11,315 nucleotides of DNA from Desulfobacteraceae bacterium (GTDB taxonomy: Bacteria > Desulfobacterota > Desulfobacteria > Desulfobacterales > UBA11574): positions 1 to 11,315 of the forward strand of contig JAOUGB010000031.1 of NCBI GenBank assembly GCA_029857875.1, given 5' to 3'. Of this stretch, positions 1 to 7,023 are shown one piece after another. The translations under genes and the position numbers were made by a program. Numbering within the stretch: position 1 is the stretch's first letter; the number at the start of each line of letters is the position of its first letter. The notes under the pieces are model-generated. The model did no database searches. It had not been told where the DNA came from and saw only the letters and a program-made list of their open reading frames with translations.

Positions 1-2
1 TA

Positions 3-803
3 TCGAAAAAATATACAGTGTTGCCGATGATGAAACCCCGGGTCATAAAAACGCCCAGGTTTGAAATCTATCCAAAAAATGACATACCACCCCATAAACC
101 CATACCGAAAACCAAACCCGCAGTACCCATAAAATTACCCAAAATTGCCATTATTATTGATGATATCGGCTATGACAAAAATATAGCCCAAAAATTCCTT
201 GATCTTGACGCTGTCTTGACATTTTCCATACTCCCCCACAGTACTCATGAAAAAAGAATTGCCAGGATAGCTCATTCTAAAGGATTCGATGTGATGTTGC
301 ATCTGCCTATGGAGCCCAATGAATATCCATTGATAAATCCCGGTCCCGGAGTTCTTCTCACTTCCATGTCACCAGATCAACTCATCAACCAGCTCAATGA
401 GGACCTGGACGCTGTTCCTTTTATCAAGGGTGTAAATAATCATATGGGGTCAAAAATGACGACAATTGCCCCTCAACTCCATCAAATTTTTTCGATTTTG
501 AAGAAAAGAGGTCTCTATTTTATTGACAGTCGTACCACTGTCGACACACTTTGCGGACCGTCGGCACAATTACTACAAGTTCCCTTTGCACAAAAAGATG
601 TGTTTATTGATCACATACCGGAGCCAGATTTTATCCGCGAACAAATACATCGGCTCATAAAAATTGCCGGCAGTCATGGTGAAGCCGTCGGTATTGCGCA
701 CCCGCATACTGCAACCTATGAAGTTCTTAGTGAAATGCTTCCCGAGTTAAAAGAAAAAACGATTCTGGTTCGTGCATCTGATATCGTGCATATTGCAGAT
801 TAG
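3..803 (+). CDS. Divergent polysaccharide deacetylase family protein (YibQ/PF04748-like), 5' end outside the window
   Basis: This is the C-terminal part of a divergent polysaccharide deacetylase. The family adopts the NodB-like barrel of CE4 deacetylases and probably acts on a cell-envelope glycan, but its substrate is not established. Counting from the GTG at 18, visible family motifs are IIIDD (45-49), the HLPMEP block (95-100), NNHMGS (140-145), FIDSRT (168-173), FIDH (196-199) and GIAHPH (225-230). These provide the acidic and histidine residues expected for a metal-binding active site. The reading frame is open to the window edge with no stop upstream, and a lysine/proline-rich linker precedes the domain. 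The true start therefore probably lies upstream and includes a signal or membrane anchor, as is usual in this family; the GTG at 18 and ATGs at 27 and 30 are less likely starts. The next gene is 60 bp downstream on the same strand. Family assignment is confident; the substrate is unknown. Confidence 0.88.
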   Translation, partial: SKKYTVLPMMKPRVIKTPRFEIYPKNDIPPHKPIPKTKPAVPIKLPKIAIIIDDIGYDKNIAQKFLDLDAVLTFSILPHSTHEKRIARIAHSKGFDVMLHLPMEPNEYPLINPGPGVLLTSMSPDQLINQLNEDLDAVPFIKGVNNHMGSKMTTIAPQLHQIFSILKKRGLYFIDSRTTVDTLCGPSAQLLQVPFAQKDVFIDHIPEPDFIREQIHRLIKIAGSHGEAVGIAHPHTATYEVLSEMLPELKEKTILVRASDIVHIAD

Positions 804-863
804 TTTTCGGACAGAGCCTGCGGGTAAAAAGACTTCATGGCGACATAATAAACAGGACTTTTT

Positions 864-1505
864 ATGTCAAATACTATGGAAACACCGGCGCGGTTAAAGA
901 ATAAAATACTCGCCTATTTTTGCGTGTGTTATGTGGCACTTGCACTAATTGTCGACCACAATGGCAAGTTTTCATTATCAGAAAATCACTTTCGATTGAT
1001 TTTTTGGTTTGCCATACCTGCGGTTCTTTTTCTGCTGACTGTTTTTTTAGCAAAAAATCGGAGTGAGATCTTACATTGGTTGGATGTGAGAGCCATTAGC
1101 CGTAAAGAATGGTATGTGGCGTCAGCCTTGATGTTATGTTTGGTTTTGGTGATTGCTATTATTCCGATAATTCCCTCTTTAGCCGATTACTATAAACCCG
1201 GCCGGATAAACTTCAGCCACCGGTTTTTTTGGCTATTGGCCTGGTTGCCCGGCTGGGAGCTGATGCACCGTTGCTTATTGGCTTATCATATACCGCGTTC
1301 ATTGCCAAAATACTCCTGGCTGCTCATACCTTTATTTGAAGGTTTGTATCACTTCAATAAACCTTGGCCTGAAATGTTGGGCATGTTTGTCTGGAGTGGG
1401 GTATTAACTTTCTGGACGATTAACCGTAAAAATGCCTGCTTGGCGATCTTGGCGCATCTGGTGTTGGAATGTTTATTGATCGCTTATTTGGGTTTTGCTG
1501 CTTGA
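864..1505 (+). CDS. CPBP (CAAX protease/bacteriocin-processing)-like integral membrane protein, possibly degenerate
   Basis: A 213-aa polytopic membrane protein with hydrophobic spans near residues 15-30, 44-63, 84-104, 121-131, 150-160, 170-186 and 191-210. Three spaced motifs match the CPBP intramembrane protease layout: WELMHR (131-136) where the family has EExxxR, FEGLYH (158-163) where it has a Phe/His motif, and HLVLE (198-202) near the C terminus where the last conserved His helix lies. CPBP proteins cleave within membrane helices or act in maturation and self-protection. Here the first Glu of EExxxR, regarded as catalytic in Rce1-type enzymes, is Trp131, so activity is doubtful. The ATG at 864 is supported by AGGA about seven bases upstream. 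It lies between a deacetylase and the AmmeMemoRadiSam operon, which has its own promoter, so a functional link to either is unproven. It could instead belong to another small membrane family with coincidental motifs. Confidence 0.6.
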   Translation: MSNTMETPARLKNKILAYFCVCYVALALIVDHNGKFSLSENHFRLIFWFAIPAVLFLLTVFLAKNRSEILHWLDVRAISRKEWYVASALMLCLVLVIAIIPIIPSLADYYKPGRINFSHRFFWLLAWLPGWELMHRCLLAYHIPRSLPKYSWLLIPLFEGLYHFNKPWPEMLGMFVWSGVLTFWTINRKNACLAILAHLVLECLLIAYLGFAA

Positions 1506-1549
1506 GCCCATATTAAAAAAAATGGTGATCTTCCTCAAGGGCAGAGTAC

Positions 1550-1578
1550 TTGACAGTGCAACGCGTGAATTGTATTCT
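1550..1578 (+). promoter_or_regulatory. Near-consensus sigma-70 promoter for the AmmeMemoRadiSam operon
   Basis: A perfect -35 box TTGACA (1550-1555), a spacer of exactly 17 bp and a -10 box TATTCT (1573-1578) are visible. The expected transcription start is near 1585, giving a leader of about 30-35 nt before the ATGs at 1614/1620. This placement argues against a TTG start at 1578, which would lie inside the -10 element. The promoter suggests the downstream three genes can be expressed constitutively. Confidence 0.7.
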
Positions 1579-1619
1579 TGTGTTGTAATAAGCCAATCAA
1601 AGAAAATAACGGAATGGCT

Positions 1620-3110
1620 ATGAAGAAAATTTTCAATCCTTTTTCAATGATTGTTATTTCTCTTTCTCTGGCATGTTTTACCGCAGTTGGTGCAGCAAAT
1701 GCCGAGGACATCCGTAAACCGGTATATGCCGGCAGTTTTTATCCTGATACACCTGAAGAATTAACAGCCATCATCAAACAGTTCGTCAACCAGGTGAAAC
1801 CGATTCATGTGGACCGACCTCCACATTCGTCCCTCAGGGCGCTCATCATACCCCATGCCGGTTATCTTTATTCCGGATGGACGGCGGCGCATATATCACT
1901 GGTATTAAAGGAAAATCAATTCAGAAGGGTCATCGTTATGGGGCCGGATCATCGCGTCGGCTTTCAGGGTGGGGCCATCAGTGATGTGTCTGCCTATGAA
2001 ACGCCTCTTGGACGGATCCCAATGAATAAAGACACGGTCCGGCTGTGCCAGAATAAATATCTGTTTCGAGCAATTCCAGTTGCCGACCGGCTTGAGCACT
2101 CTGTGGAAGTGGTTCTTCCTTATCTCCAGTATTTTCTAAAAAAATTTGAAATTATCCCTGCTGTGCTCGGTCAGGGCATGGATTTGGCTGAAAAAGTGAC
2201 GGCAGCTTTTGATCCTTTGCTGGATCAAACCACCCTTTTTGTGGCCAGCTCCGACCTGTCCCATTATTTACCTTATCAAGAGGCTGTTGCCAGAGACCGA
2301 GAAACCATAGAGATGATATTAAATCTTAAAGCCGACGAACTGATAAAACGTGAGAATGCAGCATGCGGCAAGACACCGATTCTGGTTGTTATAAACATGG
2401 CCCGACAGCACAACTGGCATCCGGTTCTTCTCCATTATTCGAACAGCGGGGATACTGCCGGTGATCGATGGAAAGTTGTCGGCTATACAGTCATCGCATT
2501 TTATGGAGGTTTGTCTATGAAAAACCGTATGGATTCCCTTCAATCATTGAATGAGGAACAGGGGCAAATACTGGTAAAACTGGCCCGACAGACCATTGAG
2601 GAAAGGCTTGACAAACGTTCGATCAAAGTTGATCCGGATTCTATGCTGGACTCAGCCTTTAAGGAAAAAAGGGGCACCTTTGTGACACTGACCATTAACA
2701 AACAGTTGCGGGGTTGTATCGGTAACCTGGATTCTACGGACCCAATTATGGACGGGATCGAACGAAATGCCATTAATGCCGCCTTCCGTGATCCCCGTTT
2801 TCCCCCTTTGAAAGCAGATGAACTTGATCGGGTGGATATCGAAATTAGCATCCTTACCGAACCCCAACCACTGGAATACCGGGACAGTAAAGATTTGCTT
2901 TCCAAGTTACGTGTCAATGTGGATGGGGTTATTCTTCGAAAAGGATCGGCCAGCGCCACTTTTTTACCACAGGTATGGGAGCAGCTTCCGCAGCCTGAAC
3001 AGTTTCTTTCCCATCTTTGCACGAAGGCCGGTCTTCCTGCGGATACATGGAGGAAGGGAAATCTTGAAATTTTGACCTATCAGGTTCAATGCTTTGAAGA
3101 GGAGAAATGA
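1620..3110 (+). CDS. Exported Memo-AMMECR1 fusion protein (AmmeMemoRadiSam system proteins B and A in one chain)
   Basis: From the ATG at 1620 this is a 496-aa two-domain protein. A Sec-type signal peptide (KK, then a hydrophobic stretch ending near AANA, about residue 28) is followed by a Memo domain (about 30-298). Memo is related to LigB extradiol dioxygenases; visible signatures are PHAGY with His79, GPDH with His111, SSDLSH with Asp212/His215, and the conserved CGKTP with Cys249. An AMMECR1 domain (about 305-490) follows, with its hallmark LRGCIG at 363-368. These are the B and A components of the AmmeMemoRadiSam system, whose reaction is not established. The start at 1620 has GGA six bases upstream; 1614 is an alternative two codons earlier. 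A TTG at 1578 lies inside the promoter and is rejected. The C-terminal domain begins next to an internal ribosome site and ATG at 2517. The gene overlaps or abuts the next one, indicating co-translation. Confidence 0.88.
   Translation: MKKIFNPFSMIVISLSLACFTAVGAANAEDIRKPVYAGSFYPDTPEELTAIIKQFVNQVKPIHVDRPPHSSLRALIIPHAGYLYSGWTAAHISLVLKENQFRRVIVMGPDHRVGFQGGAISDVSAYETPLGRIPMNKDTVRLCQNKYLFRAIPVADRLEHSVEVVLPYLQYFLKKFEIIPAVLGQGMDLAEKVTAAFDPLLDQTTLFVASSDLSHYLPYQEAVARDRETIEMILNLKADELIKRENAACGKTPILVVINMARQHNWHPVLLHYSNSGDTAGDRWKVVGYTVIAFYGGLSMKNRMDSLQSLNEEQGQILVKLARQTIEERLDKRSIKVDPDSMLDSAFKEKRGTFVTLTINKQLRGCIGNLDSTDPIMDGIERNAINAAFRDPRFPPLKADELDRVDIEISILTEPQPLEYRDSKDLLSKLRVNVDGVILRKGSASATFLPQVWEQLPQPEQFLSHLCTKAGLPADTWRKGNLEILTYQVQCFEEEK
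2505..2519 (+). promoter_or_regulatory. Internal Shine-Dalgarno and in-frame ATG at the Memo/AMMECR1 junction
   Basis: GGAGG (2505-2509) sits seven bases before an in-frame ATG (2517). That ATG is exactly where the Memo fold ends and a few residues before the AMMECR1 domain starts. Initiation here would give a 197-aa AMMECR1 protein (2517-3110) without a signal peptide, so it would stay in the cytoplasm. The GGAGG also encodes a Gly-Gly pair, so it may be coincidental, or a relic of two formerly separate genes. Confidence 0.45.
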
Positions 3111-5205
3111 ACGTGCAATAACACGGGTGATCATCGCTACGGGTATTTCATCCGTGGTGACCCAACTGTTGATCATTCGTGAATTTTTAGCCCAATTCCA
3201 GGGGAATGAGTTTATCATCGCCCTGATTCTCTTCAACTGGCTGGTTCTGGGTGGGATCGGCACGATTCTGGCCCGCTGGGTCACCCGGGACTTGTGGACG
3301 GCCACCGCAAACCGTCTGGGATGGCTTTCGCTGATTCTTTCAGGAATGCCTGCTGTGCAAATTCTGGCCATTCGGTTTCTTCGAGATGTCTTCTTCATTC
3401 ACGGAAGTTCCGTAGGATTTTATCCGACGTTAAGTTATTCTTTTTTGATCATTGCCCCCTATTGCTTAATGATCGGTTTTGTTCTTCCCTTCAGTCTTTT
3501 CGTCATTCGGACAGAGAAGCCGGATTATCCCGGCGCACGTATCTACATTATTGATAACTTGGGAGATGTGTCCGGAGGCGCCCTGTTTTCTTTTGCCCTT
3601 GTTTTTCTGGTGACGCCGTTAAAGGCGGTATTTTTAGCAAATCTACCGTTACTACTGACAGCCTGTCTGCTGCTATCTCGCAACGGTTTCAGGTCGCGAA
3701 TTGCTGTTTGTCTGGGGACTGGAATGACGTTTATCATTTTGATTACCGGTATATTTCTGGAGCCGGCATCGCTGTTCCCGCCTTCAGGCGAACTAGTGTA
3801 TTACAAGGAATCCCGGTATGGCCGGATTGAAGTCCAGAAGGATCAGGAGCAGTTTACCCTGTTTGTAGGGGGCGTCCCGCTGTTCGGCACCCAGAATTTG
3901 AGCATGGCCGAAGAAACCATCCATTATCCTTTGGCCCAATTACCCCGGGTTCAGAATATTCTTTTGATTTCCGCTGAAGGCGGTATGATGACCGAGCTTG
4001 AAAAATATCGTCCGGCTTCCATTGATTATGTCGAACTGGATCCAAAGGTGGCTGAAGTTGAATTCAGGTTCAAAATGATAAAAAAAATCCCCGGCCTGAA
4101 GGTTATATATCAAGACGGGCGAGCCTATCTGGCCGATTCGAACAAGATCTATGATGCGATCATCGTCAACCTGAGTGAACCGGATACATACCAAATCAAT
4201 AGATTCTTTACTGACAGATTTTTCGATCTTGCAAGGCGTCATTTGGCCCGGCATGGGGTGTTGAGTTTTGCCATGAAAGGCTTTGAAAATTATTTGGCCG
4301 AACCCCAGCGTCAAAAGCTTTCTTCACTTTATAATACGGTGAACGACTATTTTAAACATGTGCTGTTGCTGCCGGGGCAAAAAATATTTTTCCTTTGCAG
4401 CTCCCAGCCGCTCAATACCGATATCCCGGCGCTTCTGGCTCGAAAAAATATTCCCACGCGTTATATCAAAGGTTATTATTACGGCGATCTGACCCGGGAA
4501 CGAATCGAGCGCTTAAATGCCCTTATAGATCCCTTGACGCCTAAAAATCGCGATGATTATCCCCAGCTCATGCGCCTGATGTTTCAGCAATGGTTTGCCA
4601 AGTTTTCCACTTCTCCAATCGGTTTCATTGCTATTTGGGCCGTGATGTGCATGGTTTACCTCATTCGTATCAGTGCTGAAGAGTTTGTTCTCTTTTCCAC
4701 CGGTTTTACCGTCATGGGAAGTGAGCTGTTGGTAATATTTGCCTTTCAAATTTTTTTCGGTTATATTTATTTTCAAATCGGTCTCATCGTCACCGTTTTT
4801 CTGGCCGGCCTTTTACCCGGCGCCTGGTTCGGCCATAGACTGCGCTACAGGAGCAAGCAAACTCTATCGTTTGCCGATGGACTGCTGATTCTCCTAATGG
4901 GTTTGCTGATTGTGGTTTTGAAGCAGGGAAGCTATCATTTGCCGGCGAGTTTTTTCCTTTTTTACGGTTTTGTGGTTTCGCTGATCTGCGGCTTTCAGTT
5001 TCCGGTGGCGCTTTTTTTGCGAGGCGGAGACGCTCCGGCGGTGACCCAGGCCTTTTCCGCTGATTTAATCGGAGCGGCTTTTGGTACATTGATTACCAGT
5101 GTTGTCTTGATCCCCTATTTTGGAATCATCTGGGCGGCAGCCGGCCTGATCGGGCTTAAGATGTTGAGTTTAATAATTATCTTCGGGCGCTATGAAAAAA
5201 ATTAG
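3094..5205 (+). CDS. Polytopic membrane protein with central spermidine-synthase-like (class I SAM-fold) domain
   Basis: A 703-aa protein in three parts. About six or seven membrane helices occupy roughly residues 10-225, a soluble spermidine-synthase-like domain about 235-490, and another set of membrane helices about 505-700. This is the 'fused permease/spermidine synthase' architecture. In the soluble domain the glycine-rich loop is SAEGG (293-297), the ribose-binding acid is in YVELDP (Asp316), and a DGR (341-343) follows. The usual catalytic D-x-x-D pair is replaced by Asn359 and Glu362 (NLSEP), so normal aminopropyl transfer is unlikely; another SAM- or nucleotide-dependent activity is possible. 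It lies inside the AmmeMemoRadiSam operon and overlaps the radical SAM gene by 14 bp. The start is uncertain: TTG at 3094 overlaps the upstream gene by 17 bp and lacks a ribosome site, while GTG at 3127 gives 692 aa. Family assignment is firm; the function is unknown. Confidence 0.85.
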   Translation: MKRRNERAITRVIIATGISSVVTQLLIIREFLAQFQGNEFIIALILFNWLVLGGIGTILARWVTRDLWTATANRLGWLSLILSGMPAVQILAIRFLRDVFFIHGSSVGFYPTLSYSFLIIAPYCLMIGFVLPFSLFVIRTEKPDYPGARIYIIDNLGDVSGGALFSFALVFLVTPLKAVFLANLPLLLTACLLLSRNGFRSRIAVCLGTGMTFIILITGIFLEPASLFPPSGELVYYKESRYGRIEVQKDQEQFTLFVGGVPLFGTQNLSMAEETIHYPLAQLPRVQNILLISAEGGMMTELEKYRPASIDYVELDPKVAEVEFRFKMIKKIPGLKVIYQDGRAYLADSNKIYDAIIVNLSEPDTYQINRFFTDRFFDLARRHLARHGVLSFAMKGFENYLAEPQRQKLSSLYNTVNDYFKHVLLLPGQKIFFLCSSQPLNTDIPALLARKNIPTRYIKGYYYGDLTRERIERLNALIDPLTPKNRDDYPQLMRLMFQQWFAKFSTSPIGFIAIWAVMCMVYLIRISAEEFVLFSTGFTVMGSELLVIFAFQIFFGYIYFQIGLIVTVFLAGLLPGAWFGHRLRYRSKQTLSFADGLLILLMGLLIVVLKQGSYHLPASFFLFYGFVVSLICGFQFPVALFLRGGDAPAVTQAFSADLIGAAFGTLITSVVLIPYFGIIWAAAGLIGLKMLSLIIIFGRYEKN
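3100..3129 (+). promoter_or_regulatory. Translation-coupling region with a four-codon mini-ORF before the membrane protein
   Basis: AGGAG (3100-3104) is followed by ATGA (3107-3110), a classical stop/start overlap with the upstream gene. However, this ATG opens only a four-codon ORF (M-N-V-Q) ending at TAA 3119-3121. The in-frame GTG of the membrane protein is at 3127, five bases further on. Either ribosomes reinitiate at GTG 3127, or the gene starts at TTG 3094, or a one-base indel separates the ATG from its gene. Confidence 0.35.
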
Positions 5206-6373
5206 CCGACGTCGTTTTCTTTATTGTGGTGCCGGACTCCTTTGCAGCGCCATGTCAGCCAGTACTTTCTGGCCTTTTTCAGAAAAAACAGCGATGGCAT
5301 CGGGTCCGGCAGATATCCGTGGCCATGTGTTCAAAGGGGATTCGCCCGGAACACTCTGGAAATGGTCCCACGAAGGATTTCTCTATACAAAGATGGACAA
5401 TAAACTGGTCATGTGCGGTATTTGTCCTAACAGGTGTCTTCTATCACCGGGCGACCGCAGTGTTTGTCGTTCCAAGGTTAATATGGACGGCATCCTTTAC
5501 AGTTTGACCTATGGTAATCCATGTAGTGTGAATGTGGATCCCGTTGAAAAAAAACCGCTCTTTCATTTCAAACCTCGCTCGAAAGCCTTTTCCATTGCCA
5601 CCACGGGCTGCAACCTTCGCTGTTTGAACTGCCAGAACTGGGAAATTTCTCAGGCCAAGCCTCACGAAGTGCGCCATTACGAACTTTTTCCGGCAGATGT
5701 CGTCAAAACCGCACAGCGAAGTGGATGTCTGTCCATTGCGTATACTTATTCCGAGGCGGTTACATTTTTTGAATACATGATCGACACCGCTCGCCTGGCC
5801 AGAGATAACGGGATATCCAATTTGTGGATTTCGAACGGTTATATCAACCGAAAACCGTTGCTGGAGCTATGTAAGGTTCTGGATGGGGCCAACGTCAACC
5901 TCAAATCCTACAGCGACGCCATCTATCGGAAACTGAACGGCGGACGTCTTCAGCCGGTGCTGGATACGTTTAAAACACTGCATGAACAGGGCGTCCATTT
6001 TGAGATGACGAATCTGGTGGTTCCCGGGTATGTCGATGATGACGAGATGGTCAAAGAGATGTGTCAGTGGATTCTGACAAACCTGGGGCCGGATTATCCG
6101 CTTCACTTTTTACGGTTTTTTCCCAAATATAAACTCGACCGTCTGCCAGCCACCCCACTTTCAACCCTGATTCGGTTCCGCAAACTGGCAATGGCCGAGG
6201 GAATCCATTATGTCTATGTGGGCAACGCCGCTTATCCGGAGGGGAATAACACCTATTGCCACAACTGCAAAGAGCTCTTGATTGAACGAACCGGTTATTT
6301 TGTGCCCACCTATAACCTGAACGGTAATAAATGCAAATATTGCAAGACAGTGATCCCCGGATGCTGGGTATGA
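5192..6373 (+). CDS. AmmeMemoRadiSam system radical SAM enzyme with a twin-arginine signal
   Basis: A 393-aa radical SAM protein. The cluster-binding motif CxxxCxxC is at Cys140, Cys144 and Cys147 in GCNLRCLNC. An N-terminal cysteine set (Cys75, 78, 82, 92) matches the PflA-like arrangement of AmmeMemoRadiSam radical SAM enzymes. The C terminus carries two further CxxC pairs (356/359 and 381/384) and Cys391, suggesting an extra Fe-S or zinc site. The N terminus is a near-perfect Tat signal: SRRRFL at 5-10, a hydrophobic core, and a possible AMA cleavage site at 34-36. Export of a folded Fe-S protein would fit Tat, but SAM and reductant are not expected outside the cytoplasm, so uncleaved membrane anchoring is also possible. 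The ATG at 5192 overlaps the upstream gene by 14 bp, indicating co-translation. The substrate and reaction are unknown; the genetic link to Memo and AMMECR1 is strong. Confidence 0.9.
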   Translation: MKKISRRRFLYCGAGLLCSAMSASTFWPFSEKTAMASGPADIRGHVFKGDSPGTLWKWSHEGFLYTKMDNKLVMCGICPNRCLLSPGDRSVCRSKVNMDGILYSLTYGNPCSVNVDPVEKKPLFHFKPRSKAFSIATTGCNLRCLNCQNWEISQAKPHEVRHYELFPADVVKTAQRSGCLSIAYTYSEAVTFFEYMIDTARLARDNGISNLWISNGYINRKPLLELCKVLDGANVNLKSYSDAIYRKLNGGRLQPVLDTFKTLHEQGVHFEMTNLVVPGYVDDDEMVKEMCQWILTNLGPDYPLHFLRFFPKYKLDRLPATPLSTLIRFRKLAMAEGIHYVYVGNAAYPEGNNTYCHNCKELLIERTGYFVPTYNLNGNKCKYCKTVIPGCWV

Positions 6374-6377
6374 TGGG

Positions 6378-6737
6378 TTACCAGAGAATTAAAAACTTCT
6401 TGTTATCCCTCAATTCACCTCTTAACTTCTCCATATGCCGGAGTGCTGCAACTTCTCTTTCCAAATCCGCCGGTTTTATTTGAAGTCTATCGGCTATGGC
6501 CGCCGGCTCAGTACCGCCGGTTTCTTTTAATATGAGCAATATTTGTTGCTGGATCTCATTGAGTTCCAGGGCGCCGCCTTTGGATTTTGCAAAGGACTGG
6601 GCACTGTGAACCGCCCACGGATCACATGTTTTGGCCGGTGACAGCGCATCCATATAACAGTCTTCGCACAAATTCCGGCCGAAGTGTTCTCGTGCCTCTT
6701 TCGGTTCTATTGTTTGGGTACATCGGTCGCATTTCAT
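6378..6737 (-). CDS. Small zinc-ribbon plus winged-helix protein, possible transcription factor
   Basis: A 119-aa protein with two CxxC pairs at the N terminus (Cys3/Cys6 and Cys24/Cys27), consistent with one zinc ribbon or LIM-like knuckle. A linker containing CDPWAVHSA follows, then a C-terminal region (about 57-119) rich in alternating helices typical of a winged helix-turn-helix, with a segment EPAAIADRLQIKPADLEREV resembling a MarR- or ArsR-like recognition unit. The start is well supported: on the minus strand GGAGG lies seven bases before the ATG, and a TTGACA promoter lies upstream. The gene converges on the radical SAM gene with four bases between their stops, and is divergent from the AOR gene. 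A DNA-binding regulator of a neighbour is an inference; a zinc-binding adaptor is possible. Confidence 0.7.
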   Translation of the reverse strand: MKCDRCTQTIEPKEAREHFGRNLCEDCYMDALSPAKTCDPWAVHSAQSFAKSKGGALELNEIQQQILLILKETGGTEPAAIADRLQIKPADLEREVAALRHMEKLRGELRDNKKFLILW

Positions 6738-6781
6738 GTTATTACCTCCGTATTTTATTATTTCCTAAACCGAATGTTTTA

Positions 6782-6810
6782 AATTTAAAGAAAAGACGGT
6801 TGTGTGTCAA
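6782..6810 (-). promoter_or_regulatory. Sigma-70 promoter for the zinc-ribbon/winged-helix gene
   Basis: On the minus strand a perfect TTGACA (6810 down to 6805) is followed by a 17-bp spacer and TAAATT (6787 down to 6782), four of six matches to the -10 consensus. Transcription would start near 6775, giving a leader of about 38 nt with a good GGAGG ribosome site before the start at 6737. Confidence 0.55.
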
Positions 6811-6880
6811 TTCAGAACCCCATCTCATTGGTAAGCATGCAAAACTTTACAACTATAAAATGTTGTGCAATAATTCCAAC

Positions 6881-6974
6881 CCATTCGATCCCGTGAGAAA
6901 CAGTGATATAATTTTTTTGGGTAATTTTTTATTCGACCTTCGATATTCAACTGTATTAACTTAGACCATTCGAT
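6881..6974 (+). promoter_or_regulatory. AOR upstream region with a repeated 9-mer and a weak promoter
   Basis: The 9-mer CCATTCGAT occurs twice (6881-6889 and 6966-6974) upstream of the oxidoreductase gene. A TATAAT (6907-6912) lies 17 bp after TTCGAT (6884-6889), which is a poor -35 box, so an activator may be needed. The repeats could be operator half-sites, but a short AT-rich repeat may be chance. Confidence 0.25.
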
Positions 6975-7023
6975 TTATAATGACTGTACATATCTTCTTT
7001 CTTATTATTGGAACAACCTTCAA

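Noticed and set aside
1578..1613. TTG start at 1578 for the Memo-AMMECR1 gene
   Set aside because: It lies within the -10 box of a near-consensus promoter and would put extra polar residues before a clear signal peptide; ATG 1614/1620 fits better.
2540..3022. 160-codon open frame on the minus strand inside the AMMECR1 domain
   Set aside because: It lies wholly antisense to a well-supported gene, has no ribosome site or recognisable protein features, and is Ser/Arg-rich as expected of a shadow frame.
6587..6964. 125-codon plus-strand frame over the zinc-ribbon gene and AOR upstream region
   Set aside because: It overlaps the zinc-ribbon gene on the opposite strand, runs through its promoter and has no protein-like features.
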